Positions 46,451 to 57,791 of a stretch of DNA of 64,000 nucleotides are shown here, in pieces (positions within the stretch are counted from its first letter, which is position 1; each line of letters opens with the position of its first letter). A program made the translations under genes and the position numbers. Under the pieces are notes generated by a model that was given only the letters and a program-made list of their open reading frames with translations, was not told the DNA's origin and searched no databases. This stretch comes from Moniliella sp. 'wahieum' (taxonomy: Eukaryota > Basidiomycota > Moniliellomycetes > Moniliellales > Moniliellaceae), in the NCBI GenBank assembly GCA_003971905.1, contig RSEE01000084.1, positions 124,001 through 188,000 of the forward strand. Reading direction: 5' to 3'.

Positions 46451-49248
46451 ATGCCCTCCTCCGCCTCGACCACGTCAGTGGACCAGCCCCCCAGCCCCGC
46501 CTCCGGAGGCTCCCCCTCCAGCCGCTCCGATCGCCCGCGCAGCAGCCTCACCAGCACCGGCACCAGTGCCGGTACCTTCCTCTTCGACCCGGGCACAGAG
46601 AGTACTGGCCACCGCACCGGCAATCGCACTGCCTCCTCTGGCCTCCATCTCTTATCCCACCACGTCGGATGACGAACCGTTCACCTTCGCCTATGCCGCT
46701 CGTGTCTCCCGCTCCTCTCTCCTGTCGGATAGGGTCCAGGGCGCAGAACGCTCCCCCTCCCCGCCGCAGCCAAAAAGCCAGCCCTCGTCTTCTGCCCGTC
46801 GGCCTCCCGAGCCTGCTGAACCTGCCGATGCTGACAAGCCTGATTGCGCCCCTCTGGTCGTACGCCTTTGCATGTCCGGGACCCACACGGGTCGCCACAG
46901 CCCATGGCCTGGGGGCCTATTTTTGGGCGGTCATCACTGATCCAACCACGGGAGAACCCTTCTTTGCCAACCCCACACGGGCGAGTGCCGCTGGGAAGTG
47001 CCGAGTGGCACGCTTGTCCTGCCCCCACCGCCGGACGGTGCCTGGCTTGAATTCTTTGACCCCCATCGCGGCCGGCCGTACTACCACAACTCCGAGTCGA
47101 GCGTGACGCAGTGGGACCGGCCCAGGGGCCTGGTCATCCCAATGACCGCTATTCAGGAAGTTGCCCACCTGCCTGACCATCTGGCGGTGGACTCGCATAC
47201 GTCGTTGCTGGTCCCCAGGTCGGACAGTGTGCGGCCGCCTTCGACGCTCTCTTCTCCCAACCTTCCTCTTTCCTGCCTCGGCCGAGCGGGTTGCCCACCC
47301 GACCCCGCTCGCACCGGTCCACCTCCCCTCCGGGCCCTCCACAAGGGCGCCGAACTAAGAACCGGCCTCGAGCGTCCGCGCCCCCGCTTACTCACCCCGC
47401 CTCGCATTCGGGAGCTCCGAGCGCCTCCATCGAACCCATCAGCTTTGCTGCTCAGATCACCAGTGCGATGCTCCGCGCACCCAGCAAAGGTACCTCGCCT
47501 GTCCCGGCGCGGTCCTCACCTTCTCTTTCCACGACCCCTACTCCCTGGGCGGTCTATGCAGCTCAAACGTTTTCAGAACAGCGGTCTGGTCTCTTCCGCT
47601 TGCGTCGTAAGATCCCGCTGGACCAGCTTAGAGCGTGGCAGCGCGAGCCCATCGTTGCCCCGCTGTTGGAGTCCACACCCCGACACCAAGTTCGCGAGGC
47701 GAACACCATGTTTAAGATTATTCTGCGCGTCTGCGGGGACCGAACCGCAGGCGTGCTCGGCGCCCAGGCTAGCCTCCTCGATGAGCTCTGTTGGTTGGTG
47801 GAGACCAGCCTTGCCAACAAAGGGTTGAGAGACGAAGTGGTACGCCCTCTGCCCCTCGCGTTGCTATGTTTAAGGGCCCTTCTAACTTTGCTGGGTAGTT
47901 TGTCCAACTCATCAAGCAGCTCACTCATAATCCTTCCACCGATTCTGCCTTCCGGGCGTGGCAGATGCTCAATGTGTTGCTGATCACCGGTTTCCCGCCG
48001 TCTGCCGCGTTACAGCGTCCGATGGCAGTGTGGATTGAGGGACAGGTGAGCAGCCTCCCCCCCCGCTCCGAAGGAACAGCAATGCGGACCGTAATAAGTG
48101 CCTGTGAAGCGCGCCTGGCCGCCGCCGCCTACCATGGTCCCCGAGCCCACGCCCCCAGTATGGACGCAATTGTCGCTGCCTTGGAAAGCCCCTTTAACCC
48201 TTGTGTCTTTGGGCTCAGCCTTGAGGCAGCCATGAAGACCCAAGCGCAAGTCTACCCGAAGGCGCAGGTCCCTGTTGTGCTCTCCTTCTGTGCTGACGCT
48301 ATGCTTGCTCTCGATGCCCCGCACACCAAGGGCATGTGGGCCTGGCCCCCGCCCCAAGAGCAAGTGGAAGAGTTGCGGTGCCGCATCGATCGGGGGACGT
48401 ACGCCTTGGCTGGCTTGCCATCTGACCCGCGCCTACCGGGAGCCGTGCTGCTTGCCTATCTAGCTGAGCTGACACCCGCCTTGCTTCCGCCGGAAGTGAC
48501 GGAGCAAGACACCTCTTCCCCCCGTAGCTTGAACCGCGTCGTGGCATCCTTGCCGACCTTGTCACGAAGAGTTTTGCTCTTTCTCATCAGCTTCCTTCAA
48601 CTCTTCACACTTCCGGACGCAGTCCGTTTGTCTGGTGTCTCACCCGCCCAGTTGGCCCGTACTTTTGCCCCGGCTCTGTTTGGCCCGACCGTCCCTGCGT
48701 CCCAGGAGGCGCAGATAACGTTCCTACAACAGGCACTGGCCCAGCTCGACTGTACATTGGATAAGGAGTATGTGCCTGTGCATGGGCGTGGACCCCAGGA
48801 GCCTTCCCTCCCCGACGCAGCGGCGCCCGTGCACGTCTTCCATCCGGTACGGGGACTGGGCCCAGGGCAACCAACCCGCCTGGCCCCCACGCTCGAAGTC
48901 GAATCGGCTACGTCGGAGGGCGAGAGCAGCGTCGCGGGCTATCAGGCTGGTGGTGCGGCCCATGCCTCCTATCCTCTTTCTTCGTCCAACCTGCGCAGCT
49001 TGATTTCCAAGCTCACGCACAGGAACAGTACGAGCTCCAAACCCTCGCCCAGAGCCAGCGGACCTCTCGCCTGGTCCTGGATGGCTTTGTGCATGGCCTG
49101 CCCACCCTGGCCAGCACCTCCCTTGAAGTTGAGGACGGAAGCAGCAGGCGAGTACGGCGTGAGAGTGTTGGCTAGGTGTCAACTGTTTGGCTGGGTTCGT
49201 GGGGCCCTCTGTAGCGTGCACCATCTTGGACTGATCCTGCACATGTGA
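46451..49248 (+). CDS. WW-MyTH4-RhoGAP protein (ARHGAP39/Vilse type)
   Basis: Predicted cytoskeletal regulator: WW domains bind Pro-rich partners, MyTH4 is found in motor- and Rho-linked proteins, RhoGAP acts on Rac/Cdc42. The ATG at 46451 opens a Ser/Pro-rich leader. Two WW domains follow (about 46915-47010, WAVITDPTTGEPFFANP; about 47040-47120, WLEFFDPHRGRPYYHNSESS with VTQWDRP). MyTH4 lies around 47690-48160 (ANTMFKIILRVCGDR, then LRDEV joined to FVQLIKQLTHNPSTDSAF by an intron at 47840-47898). RhoGAP spans about 48205-48765 (CVFGLSLEAAMKTQ, ELTPALLPPEV, RVLLFLISFLQLF, LARTFAPALFG). At the arginine-finger site, GIFR in relatives, the text reads GMWA (Ala codon 48340-48342), so GAP activity may be lost unless this is an error. 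The C-terminal 120 codons are low complexity and may include a frame change. Frame changes also lie near 46600-47010 and 47200-47330. Confidence 0.85.
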
Positions 49249-49617
49249 CCATCAGGGGGACATACCTGACTCGCGCGTGACCTTGTGCGGTGGTGACCCT
49301 TTTTGCATTTGCCTTTTCCCTACCTCGATCATGATCCCATTTCCCCCTTCAAAATCCCTCTGCTTTTCTGTCGTGTTTTGGCGGGCCTTGCTCCGGCCTG
49401 GGCCCCCTCATTTGGTACCTTTCTTTTTTTCTTTGGCCACCTTACCCTTGGCCCCAATGGATTCGAGTTGTTACCCTCTCTCTTTCTCCCCTCTCTCCCC
49501 CGTACTTCTACTTGGACTACCACTCCGTCCTGGTGTATCTCCGCCCCGCCATGGACCACTCCAAAAATGCATATCACTGCCCTTAAGGGCGGGACGACTG
49601 GACGATCTGGTCCGATG
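49249..49617. other. convergent 3' spacer
   Basis: Between the RhoGAP gene (+) and GDT1 (-). C/T-rich, no gene. Confidence 0.5.
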
Positions 49618-50624
49618 CTATGCGGCGAGTTGAGAGAGGTATTTGGTTACAGTCACGGTGGCCGTCACGGTGGCGGTGGGCAAAGGGTGATCGAACGCCG
49701 GTGCGCTCGTAGGTGGTGTCATGGCCGTCGACGCATTGAACTCTGACCAGGACTCGTAGAGATAGAGCAGCCAAAGAGCAAAAACAGCCCTGCGCCTCCG
49801 AGTGTCACGTGGCGCACACTGATCCTCGCCGCTAGCCAGCTGCCCATGGTAACGGCTGCCATGGTGCAACGCAGTGTCCAGCAATGGTGCCGATCGAGAC
49901 GAGGATGACGTTGTGGGCGGCGGCGAGGGCAATGGTGGCGATCTGGCTGCGGTCCCCCCACTCGCCAAGGAAGGTGAGCACGAGTGCCTGGGCATAGGTC
50001 GGGCTCGACACGAGCGCCAACAGTGCGCGCACACGCCCGGTCAACGTAGGTGGCGCCCGTCGGGAAGGCGAAGCAGGACGAGAGACACGTGCCTGACCTT
50101 CCTCCAAATCGTGCATGCCTACCGCTTCGACCGAATCCGTGTCGAGCTCCCGCGCCGTCTCTTTCCATTCCTCGGCCAATTCCGATCCGTCCATCTCACG
50201 TGCCTCCCGCACCATCTTGAGCCCAAACACAAAGAACAGCAGCGAGGCCAGAAGTGTCGTAGCCGACTTGGGCAGCAGCGCAGGGAAGGCAGCACCCATC
50301 ACGGCCGACAGGATCGACATGAGTGCCAAGGCGGTGAAGGCGCCAGAAAAGACAACCCAGGGCGCACGGCGCATGGCGAGAATGGCGGCAATCAGAAAGG
50401 TCTTGTCGCCAATCTCGGAAAACTGGGGGGGGGGGGGTAGGTCAGGTCAGGCGGGAGGGAGCCCAGGGAAAGCGGCGGAGACGACGTACGATGATCATGA
50501 CAAAGCTGCTCCAGACGGCGCGTGGGTCGTTGGACCAGGTCTGGTCAAGGCGCGCGGCGAGGGAGACCCACTCGGCGCCATCGAGCGGGGAGGCTGCAGC
50601 CGGGGCGAGCGCAGCATCGGCCAT
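49618..50624 (-). CDS. GDT1: GDT1/TMEM165-family Ca2+/Mn2+ transporter
   Basis: Golgi cation/proton exchanger supplying Mn2+ to glycosylation enzymes (UPF0016 family). The start at 50624 (MADAALAPAAASPLDGAEW) is followed by SFVMII and an intron at 50423-50489 with donor GTACGT and a C13 polypyrimidine acceptor. The first family motif then follows at the junction (SEIGDKTFLIAAILAMRRAP), a hydrophobic helix (VVFSGAFTALALMSIL) and an acidic loop. The second motif is LGEWGDRSQIATIALAAAHN (about 49920-49975). Both E-x-G-D-[KR]-[ST] repeats needed for transport are intact. The last helices switch frames near 49870 and 49780 (RISVRHVTLGGAGLFLLFG, then YLYESWSEF) to the stop at 49618, each step fitting a missing base. 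It is divergent from PEX3 with about 300 bases between starts. Confidence 0.93.
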
Positions 50625-50920
50625 CGCTGCGGACGAGAAGGAGGCGGTGGTGGTGCCGCTGGGACGGCGTGGGCGGCGGTGAGCGACGGGTGAGCGGGAC
50701 AAACTCGAGCAACGAAACGAAACGAAACGTTGACGTTTGACTTTTGACTTTCCACGTCAGATGCAACTTTCAAATGCGCCGCTCTGCTCGCCCGCCGGCC
50801 GCCGTCCGCCGCGCCATTCCGCCCCGCCCCCATCTCGGCTTTCATGCGGGCCCGGCCGCACTCAGAGCCGAGCAGTGCAGCCCCGCAACCATCCAGCGCC
50901 TCTCCTTCCCCGCCTCCCCC
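50625..50920. promoter_or_regulatory. divergent promoter, GDT1 / PEX3
   Basis: 296 bases between head-to-head starts. Contains the pentamer repeat CGAAACGAAACGAAACG (about 50713-50730), a possible regulatory or low-complexity element. Confidence 0.45.
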
Positions 50921-53314
50921 ATGTCGTGGGTCCTCAGCTCCCTCGCTGGCTTCGTCCAGCGCCGGCGACGCGCCCTTTTCTTCACCACCAGTGTGGTGGG
51001 CGGCGTGTATGTGGTGGGCAAGTACGCGCTGGACCGGGTGCGCGATGCCCAGCAGCGTCTCGTCGCCGAGCGGCGCGACAAGGAGAACCTGCGCCGCCGT
51101 TTTGCCCAGAACCAGGACGACTGCACCTTTACTGCCTTGGCCCTGCTCCCCGCCCTGGCCGCCCAGATGTTGCGTCGCTCAACGTCGAGGCCATCACCTC
51201 GGCCTTGCAGCGCAAAAAGACTCGTCCCCCCGTCTCGGCCCCACAAAATGGCACCCTGCCCGCCGGCCAACAGCCTCCTCCTCCTCCCTCGCCGATCGCA
51301 AGGAGCCCCCCCCGGTGCTGTGACGGAGGAAGCGGCCACCCCTGCCGTGCCGCTTGCGGCACAGACTCCTGCCTCCGTCTCAGACGATGTCAAAGCCAAG
51401 GTAGATGACAGCACGGCCAAGGAGACGCCTGCACCGGCTGAGTCTGTTTCTGAAGAAAAAACGCCTTCCCCGGACAAGACGGTCCTGGATCCTCTTCCCG
51501 TAAAAGCTGCCGCAAAAGAACTCGTGGACGATGAAACGACAGCAGAGCCTGCTCTTCAGGAATCTGACCCTACCGCGCTATCCGCTGACCATTCCCCGGC
51601 CAACGAAACCGAGACGCATGTAACGAAGGATCCTGCTACTGAGGACGCGGAGGAGCGTAGTAAGGGAGGTCCGGTTCCGAAGGATCCCGTTTCCGATGAT
51701 GCTGAAACGAAGGAGTCGCTTGCCGAGGAGTCGGATCGGAAGGAGCCTACTACCGAGGATCAGGAAACGAAGCCGTTGGCTGCCGAAGATCTTGGTACCA
51801 AGGCATCGGATACCTCGGGCCCTGAAACGAAGAGGCCTGATGCACAAGAACCTTTGTTTACGGAGGTACCCACCGGTCCGGAAGCTTCTAGCGCCTCAGA
51901 GCCGACGTCCACCCTTCCCAATCATGAGGGCGGGGGACGCCCGTGGAAAGGGCCAACGGCCATACTGATTCTGAGGAGAAGACTTCCACCGAGCATGAAA
52001 AGACTCCAGAAGACACATCAAATGCCCCCGATCAAGGGGCCAGCGAAGTGCCGGTTGAATCTGACCCAGGGCTGGATGAAGAGGAGAAGGCGCGCGCTGA
52101 AGCTGCTGCCCGAGCAGAAGCTGAGGCGGAGCGGGAAGCAGCCGAAGCAGCCAAGCTTAAAGAACGACAAGAAACCCTCGCTCTTTGGAACGAATTGAAG
52201 GTGGTCTCGCTCAGTCAGGCGGTGACGAGGTGTATGGGATTGTGCTGCTGACGCTTCAGACCCATATCATGCTCAACTTGATTGGACGATACTCTTACCT
52301 CGCCTCGGTTGTGGCCATGGGCGAGAACCCCCCGCAGGATGCGGACGATATGGAGGACGAAGCGTTGCAAGCGGCGTTTGGAACAGCAGAGCGTCAGATG
52401 GCTCCTTCCGAGGAAGCATCGGTCGGCATTAACCCACACACGGAACGGATTTATCTTACTTTTTCCTGGTGGCTTCTCCATCGTGGTTGGCATCGCATGG
52501 CGGACCGGGTACGCACCGCGGTGGAAAGCACGTTTGGCCAACTCTCCATCATGAACCTCATGTCGTGGCATGAGTTTGACCGCATGCTCCGTTCGGTGCG
52601 AAGGAAAGTGGAGTACGATGTTCTGCCCCCGCTGGAGCAAGAGGCATATGCCTCTGGCCTATCCGCATGGGGGGAAGATTTGCACTCCTCCGCTCTGTCC
52701 GAGGTTTCAGGTACCACGCGCGCTCCCGCCGGCTCCTGGCCAAGAGGAGAACGTACGTTGTCTTCTGAGATGCGGGCGAGCAGTACACTAACCACTGGGG
52801 TGGGATGTAGGTTTCTCGATGTGCTCTTCCCAACCACTGTAGCGGAAGAGACGGAGGTGGTGACTGAGGTGCGGGTTACCCTTCTGCTGAAGCGGAGCGG
52901 GTGCTTCTCGCAGACCCGGCGTTGCACGCGCTGCTCAACGAGAGCAAGGATCTCGTAGAATCTCCCGACTTCCGATTGGTCCAGCGCTTGGCTCTTGACG
53001 CTGCCTTCACTGTCTTGCGCAACGGGACCCGGGGCACGTTCGGTCTTCCTCCGCTGACGGAGGAAGGGATGGAGCCGCCGCTCCCGCTCGACTCGAATCG
53101 CCGCTTCCATGAACTTACCCCCGAGGAAGAGAGCATGTTCTTCACCACGGGCGCAGGCAAGCGCGTCAAGCTCGCCAACCTTTTCCCCGTTGTGGCCAAG
53201 CTGAGCAAGCTTGCATTTCAGGGCACCCCCAACGAGTATGTGGAAGCCGTGACGGGGGTGAAAGAGCTGCGGGCGTTCAGCGCGGTCATCTACTCTTCCT
53301 GGCCCAAGGCCTAG
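50921..53314 (+). CDS. PEX3: peroxin PEX3 with a large acidic insertion
   Basis: Peroxisomal membrane anchor that recruits PEX19 for membrane-protein insertion. From the ATG at 50921: MSWVLSSLAGFVQRRRRALF, a membrane helix with TTSVVGGVYVVGKYALDRV, then RFAQNQDDCTFTALALLPAL and, one frame over, LNVEAITSALQRKK (about 51180). These are the PEX3 N-terminal landmarks. Instead of continuing into the core, the protein then has about 300 residues rich in Glu, Asp, Thr, Lys, Pro and Ala (51320-52160) with recurring ETK/TKD/PETK words, ending in a Glu/Ala/Arg helix. The core resumes with ALWNELKVVSLSQAVT (about 52180), YGIVLLTLQTHIMLNLIGRY, SWWLLHRGWHRMADRVRTAV and ends AVIYSSWPKA at 53314. Frame changes near 51170, 51940, 52230 and 52890. 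HEM12 ends about 60 bases away on the other strand. Confidence 0.92.
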
Positions 53315-53373
53315 TCGTCTAGCCTACCCTTTCCTTACTCCCAAAACTGCCATGGCCAGAGATTCAGCCTGTT

Positions 53374-54919
53374 TTATCGATGATTCCCAGTAAAGTACTT
53401 GTTGATTGAAGCAATGGAGTCGACGTGAGTTGAAACGTCGAGCCGTTGAATTAGAAAAAGAGCAAGAGAAAAACAGAAACAGCTACTCTTCCCATTGGTG
53501 GCATAGATCTCCCTTCCCAACTCATGAACGCACTTGAGAAAGTACCGCAAGTCTTCTGGGTCCACACCGGGGGTGATCCCGTGCCCAAGATTAGCAATGT
53601 AAGCGCCCGAACCACCAAAGCCTCCGCGTTTGGCCCGCAGCATCTTGTCCACTTGGTCCCGGATCGCGTGTTTGCCCGCAAAGAGAACACTGGGATCCAA
53701 GTTGCCCTGGAGGGCAATCCGGTGACCACTGGTCGCTCTATCGAGAGCACATTCTCCTTACCGATGCCCGAGGGCACGCCGGCTGCTTGCTCCGAGACTG
53801 GCGTCCCACTTCCCGATGGTTTGTCCGATAAACGGGGGGAACCACCACGGTGCAAGACGCTGCGCGTTGCGCCTGCTACGGCCGACGCCGCCGTCCGACC
53901 CCGCGCGGCCGGTCCCAGCGTCGTGAGGTCCACAATGTTTCGTGCCACGCCCGGCTGCACCGTCCAATCGAGACTGAGCACGTCAAAGCCCGACTTGGCC
54001 ATTTCGGGCAACGAGTGGTTCCCGGCGCCCTTGGTGTAGAGGATCATGGGGATGGCCCGGCGCGACTCGAGCGAAAGCGCATCTTTCACCCCGGCCGCAA
54101 TGGCGCGGAGATAGGGGAGGCTAAACGTGCGGAAATCCGAGGGAGTCAGTGTACCGGCCCAAGAATCAAACACTTGCAGCACCTGCGCGCCCGCGCGCAC
54201 TTGTTCCACCAAAAAGTTGATGCAGACATCGGTGATTCGTTCCAGCAGCGCTTTGCTTTCTTCGGGGTGAGCCCAGATCCAGCGCTTGGCCAGGTCAAAT
54301 TCTTTCGCTCCACCGCCCTCGATCATGTACGTCATCAAGGTCCAGGGCGCGCCACACAACCCGATCAGCGGCACGCGGCCCTCGAGCTTTTTGCGCACCA
54401 AGGTGATCGTCTCCAGCACGTAGCCCAGTTCCTTGCGCACATCCACTTTTTTCCGCAGCCGCTCCATGTCGGCCGGAACCAGGAGCGGCTCGGGGAACAG
54501 AGGGCCTTTTCCCGGTACCATCTCCAATTCCATCCCCATTGCCTGAGGCACGACGAGAATGTCGGAAAAGATGATGGCGGCATCGAGCAGGTCGTGGTAC
54601 CGCCGCAAGGGCTGCAGCGTAATCTCGGCCGCCAACGAGGGGGTGCGGCAGCACTCGAAGAAATCATGGCGTTCCCGCAGCTCGCGAAACTCGGGCAGGT
54701 AGCGTCCGCCTGCCGCATCACCCACACAGGCGGCCGCTCTGTCCGCTCTCCACGGGCAGCACGGATGAGGAGATCGTTTTTGAGCTTGGGAAAGTCGGTC
54801 GGCCCGTCGTCGACCGAGAGCGGAGGCGGTTTCTCCTTTTTGGTGGTGAACGCGTTGAGCTGTTTGCGGAGCGCAGCCGACGTGGCGCCAATGGCGCCCT
54901 GCTTTTCCTTGGGCGGCAT
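53374..54919 (-). CDS. HEM12: uroporphyrinogen decarboxylase
   Basis: Cytosolic haem-pathway enzyme that converts uroporphyrinogen III to coproporphyrinogen III. The start at 54919 (MPPKEKQGAIGATSAALRKQ) gives a leader somewhat longer than usual, then FPKLKNDLLIRAARGERTER and the signature PPVWVMRQAGRYLPEF (about 54710-54760, with a frame change after VMRQA). The substrate-binding Asp is in AAIIFSDILVVPQAMG (about 54545-54590). GAPWTLMTYMIEGGG (about 54310-54350) holds the active-site Tyr, and IANLGHGITPGVDPEDL (about 53555-53600) the conserved His. Frame changes near 54715, 53910 and 53760 fit missing bases. The frame runs past the usual C-terminus to a stop at 53374, so an unseen intron or frame change after CVHELGREIYATNGK is possible. 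Confidence 0.93.
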
Positions 54920-55599
54920 GGCGGCGCAGAGAAGACCGAGGAACGCGAGGATGAGACGGGCGAGAGCAAGACAAGAGAAGGTGGTGAGAAGGGATAGGAG
55001 CAGGGGTGCGCCCCCTAAGTGGGCCTGCCTGGGCCTGCCAAGGCCGGTTGAAAGGGCGTGCTGCCGATCGGGAGAGACGGGTGATTACATCATCATCGAG
55101 CTGGGTGGCTGCCAACTGCGATGAGTGATGGCCCAGCCGTTTCTTGGCAGCGGTAGAAGCTCGTACGACGCGTCGCTTCTGTCTGTCAAGCTTCATGTGA
55201 AGCTTCATGTGACGGCCTACATTCGGTGATCCATCCACTCGTATCCACTCGCACCCACTCCCATCCACTCACACCCACTCGGATCTGCAGGCACCGAGAC
55301 TGGCCCTGGCCGGGCCCAGGCCACTTGACCCCAGACCGAACTCTCCCTACACAGCCACCACCACCGCCACCGCCATCGCACCTCCATAGTGGCCTGGTCG
55401 GCCGACCAGGCCTCGTACACACCCATCAAAAATATCCATCCCAATGCTGCGCCCCCACTCTGCCGACGCTGCGCACGCTGCCTCGTAGTCCATCTCGGGC
55501 AGAGAGCCTGGAGGGACAGATGCCGGCAAGGCAAGTGCGCAGCGATGCGTGTGTGCGTGTTGCGTGTGTGCCCGTGTGCTGAGTGTCAATGAGCGGATG
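54920..55599. other. HEM12 5' flank and SPT4 3' flank
   Basis: Contains two AAGCTTCATGTG copies (about 55189-55212) and the CCACTC repeat listed separately. No gene. Confidence 0.5.
55227..55285. repeat. CCACTC tandem repeat
   Basis: Units such as ATCCACTCGCACCCACTCCC repeated about six times with a period near 10 bases. Confidence 0.85.
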
Positions 55600-55944
55600 C
55601 TAGCTTGTGTACTCTTCGGGCAAGCGGCCATTCACCTTGACCGCATACAATCCCGGCACGCGTTCTCTGGGAGGTGCATGTCAGTATGCGCTCGTGGCCG
55701 CCTTAGCGCAGACCGATCGGAGACGCACCAATATGCTGCCACTTGGCCACCCAGCTCTGCTCCGGGTTGGCCATGCAATCAGACCATCGTAGTTGGTGCG
55801 TGGTGTTCTCGCCCACCGTGTCCCAAGGCCCTGCAGGACAGGACCCTCGCAGTTGGGGCAGCCGCGCGCATGGTAGTCGCGGCCATCTGAACGAACTGGC
55901 AGCGCAGACACGCGCGCAGCTTGGGATCTCGCGTTGGTGGCCAT
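55600..55944 (-). CDS. SPT4: transcription elongation factor Spt4
   Basis: Zinc-finger subunit of the Spt4-Spt5 (DSIF) complex on elongating RNA polymerase. Start at 55944 (MATNA). The zinc ligands appear as PKLRACLRCQFVQ (about 55900) and YHARGCPNCEG (about 55860). The conserved C-terminal half has ANPEQSWVAKWQHI (about 55740-55780), an intron at 55667-55728 (donor GTGCGT, branch TACTGAC, acceptor CCCAG), then VPGLYAVKVNGRLPEEYTS and the stop at 55600-55602. The product is about 95-100 residues, the normal length. Three or four frame changes inside this short gene each fit one missing base. Because the gene is single-copy and conserved, this is strong support for sequence error. Divergent from RKI1. 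Confidence 0.88.
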
Positions 55945-56817
55945 GGCGTGGGCGGTGGGGTGGGCCAGGGCTGCGGGCCAGTGAGTGGCGTTGGGGAGAT
56001 GGGATGGGGGTGGGCTGGGGGGATGGGGAGGTGGGACGAGAGGCAGAAAACTGAAATGGCAAAAACAGTTCCGAGCACGTGACCTGGAAGGGGGTAATTC
56101 CGCGGTGGGTACATACCGCTTCTGCGGGCTGCAACGAAGGCATATATGGCTGCGGCTGTCGCTACAGGGGCGCTGCACTGGAAGCAGGAACAGATGACGT
56201 CACATCGGGTGGCGAGTGCTTGGCTCTGTGCGCGTTGGGCTGTAAGGCACCGAGATGTCCGCTGTCAGGGGGAGCGAGGAGCGGGCATGCGGGATGGGTG
56301 ATGCATGATGGGTTATGGGTGGGTTATGTGGATGCCCTGCAGCCTGGTGGATGGATGGATGGATGGATCTGCTTGCTGGGGGGGTGCGGAACCCCCAAGG
56401 CCCGAGGATGGATGACCGATGATTAATGATTAATGACCGGTGACCGATCGATGGCAGCGATCACCAGTCACCGATGCGTGGGGCGGCATCCACACAGGCA
56501 TCCGCCCGCTGTGGGCGATGGATGAGGCCGATGCGGCCGCTGATGGGTGCCGATGAGGCCGATGATTAAGGCCGATGCGGCCCGCCTGGCTGCCCCTCGC
56601 CCAACGACACACCAGCGCACGCACGTCCACGCAGCACTTGTGCTCCCTTGCACCCAGGTCGTGCCCCGCTGAGCCCCGCCCCCAACCGCCCCACACCCCC
56701 GCCTTCACCATCCACCCACTCCATCGCCCCCATCCCCGCCCCCCCGTCCGACCCCAGACCCAACCGCCCGACAGCACACCCACGCTGTCGTTGCCCCCAC
56801 ATCCCCCCCCCCCCCCA
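55945..56817. promoter_or_regulatory. divergent region, SPT4 / RKI1
   Basis: About 870 bases with ATGGATGG (56349-56370) and CCGATG/ATTAATGA (56410-56440, 56510-56580) microsatellite-like strings. A C14 run (56803-56816) ends two bases before the RKI1 ATG. No TATA-like element identified. Confidence 0.45.
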
Positions 56818-57791
56818 ATGAGCAGCTCGCCCTCCTTCACCACCATCCCCACCTCCCCCACCTCCCCCGAGGAGAGGCAGCCCCAAGTGCTCCCCGTCCT
56901 GTCCGCCGTCGAGGCTGCCAAGCGTGCCGCTGCCTATGCCGCTGTCGATGCCCAAATCCTGCCCCATCACCGCGCCATTGGCATCGGCAGTGGCTCTACC
57001 CGTGCCCTACGTCGTGGAGCGCATTCTCCAGCAGGGCCCCAGCGTCAACCGCCGCCGTATTTTTATTCCGACCGGCTTCCAGTCCAAGCGTCTCATCCTT
57101 GCTGCCGGTCTCTCCCTCTCCGACCCAGACGCTGTCACCCGCCTCGACGTGGACATTGACGGCGCAGACGAGTGCGACCACCAGCTGAATTGCATCAAGG
57201 GCGGCGGAGCGTGTCAGTTGCGAGAAAAAGTGCTGGCGGAAATGGCAGATACGTTTGTGGTCGTTGCGACAGCCGCAAGAACGCCGAGGTGCTCGGCACC
57301 AATTGGGTTCGCGGCGTACCAATCGAGGTGGTTCCGTTTGCCCTGAGCTTGGTCATGACCCAACTCGTCGCAGCAGGTTCTATTGAACCTACCCTGCGCA
57401 TGGCCAAGATGAAGGCTGGCCCTGTCGTGTCGGACAACGGGTACGTCCCTCCCCGCCGCTGCACCCGCGCCCCAACCTGTCTCTTACTCGTTTTTTTTTT
57501 TTTTTTCTGTTGATCGACTAACTTATTTACCAGCAACCTGATCATCGACGCCCCCTTCCCGCGGGAACGGATGGCCGAACCTGGCGCGCTGCTTCACCAA
57601 CTCAAAGCCATGACGGGTGTGGTGGAGTGGGGCTGTTTGTGGGTCATGCAAGGCAGCTACTTTGGCAGCGAAGACGGGACAGTGACCATCAAGTTGGCCA
57701 ATGGGACAGTCCATCGGGCATTCAAGTCAAGGTCGGCCAATTGCCCGACTTTCCAGATGCGCAGGCCTACGCTCCGCTTGCTCCTCTGTAG
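56818..57791 (+). CDS. RKI1: ribose-5-phosphate isomerase A
   Basis: Pentose-phosphate enzyme interconverting ribose-5-phosphate and ribulose-5-phosphate. From the ATG at 56818 a Ser/Thr/Pro leader leads to EAAKRAAAYAAVDAQIL and the phosphate-binding loop AIGIGSGSTV (about 56975-57000). The catalytic Asp motif is LDVDIDGADECDHQLNCIKG (about 57143-57205), followed by REKVLAEMADTFVVVA and KNAEVLGTNWVRGVPIEVVP (about 57270-57335). An intron at 57441-57533 (donor GTACGT, T16 tract, acceptor CCAG) joins VSDNG to NLIIDAPFPRERM. The tail reads VKVGQLPDFPDAQAYAPLAP L with the stop at 57789-57791. Frame changes near 57000 (an extra C or two missing bases), 57260, 57650 and 57720. Length is normal for the family. 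Confidence 0.93.
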
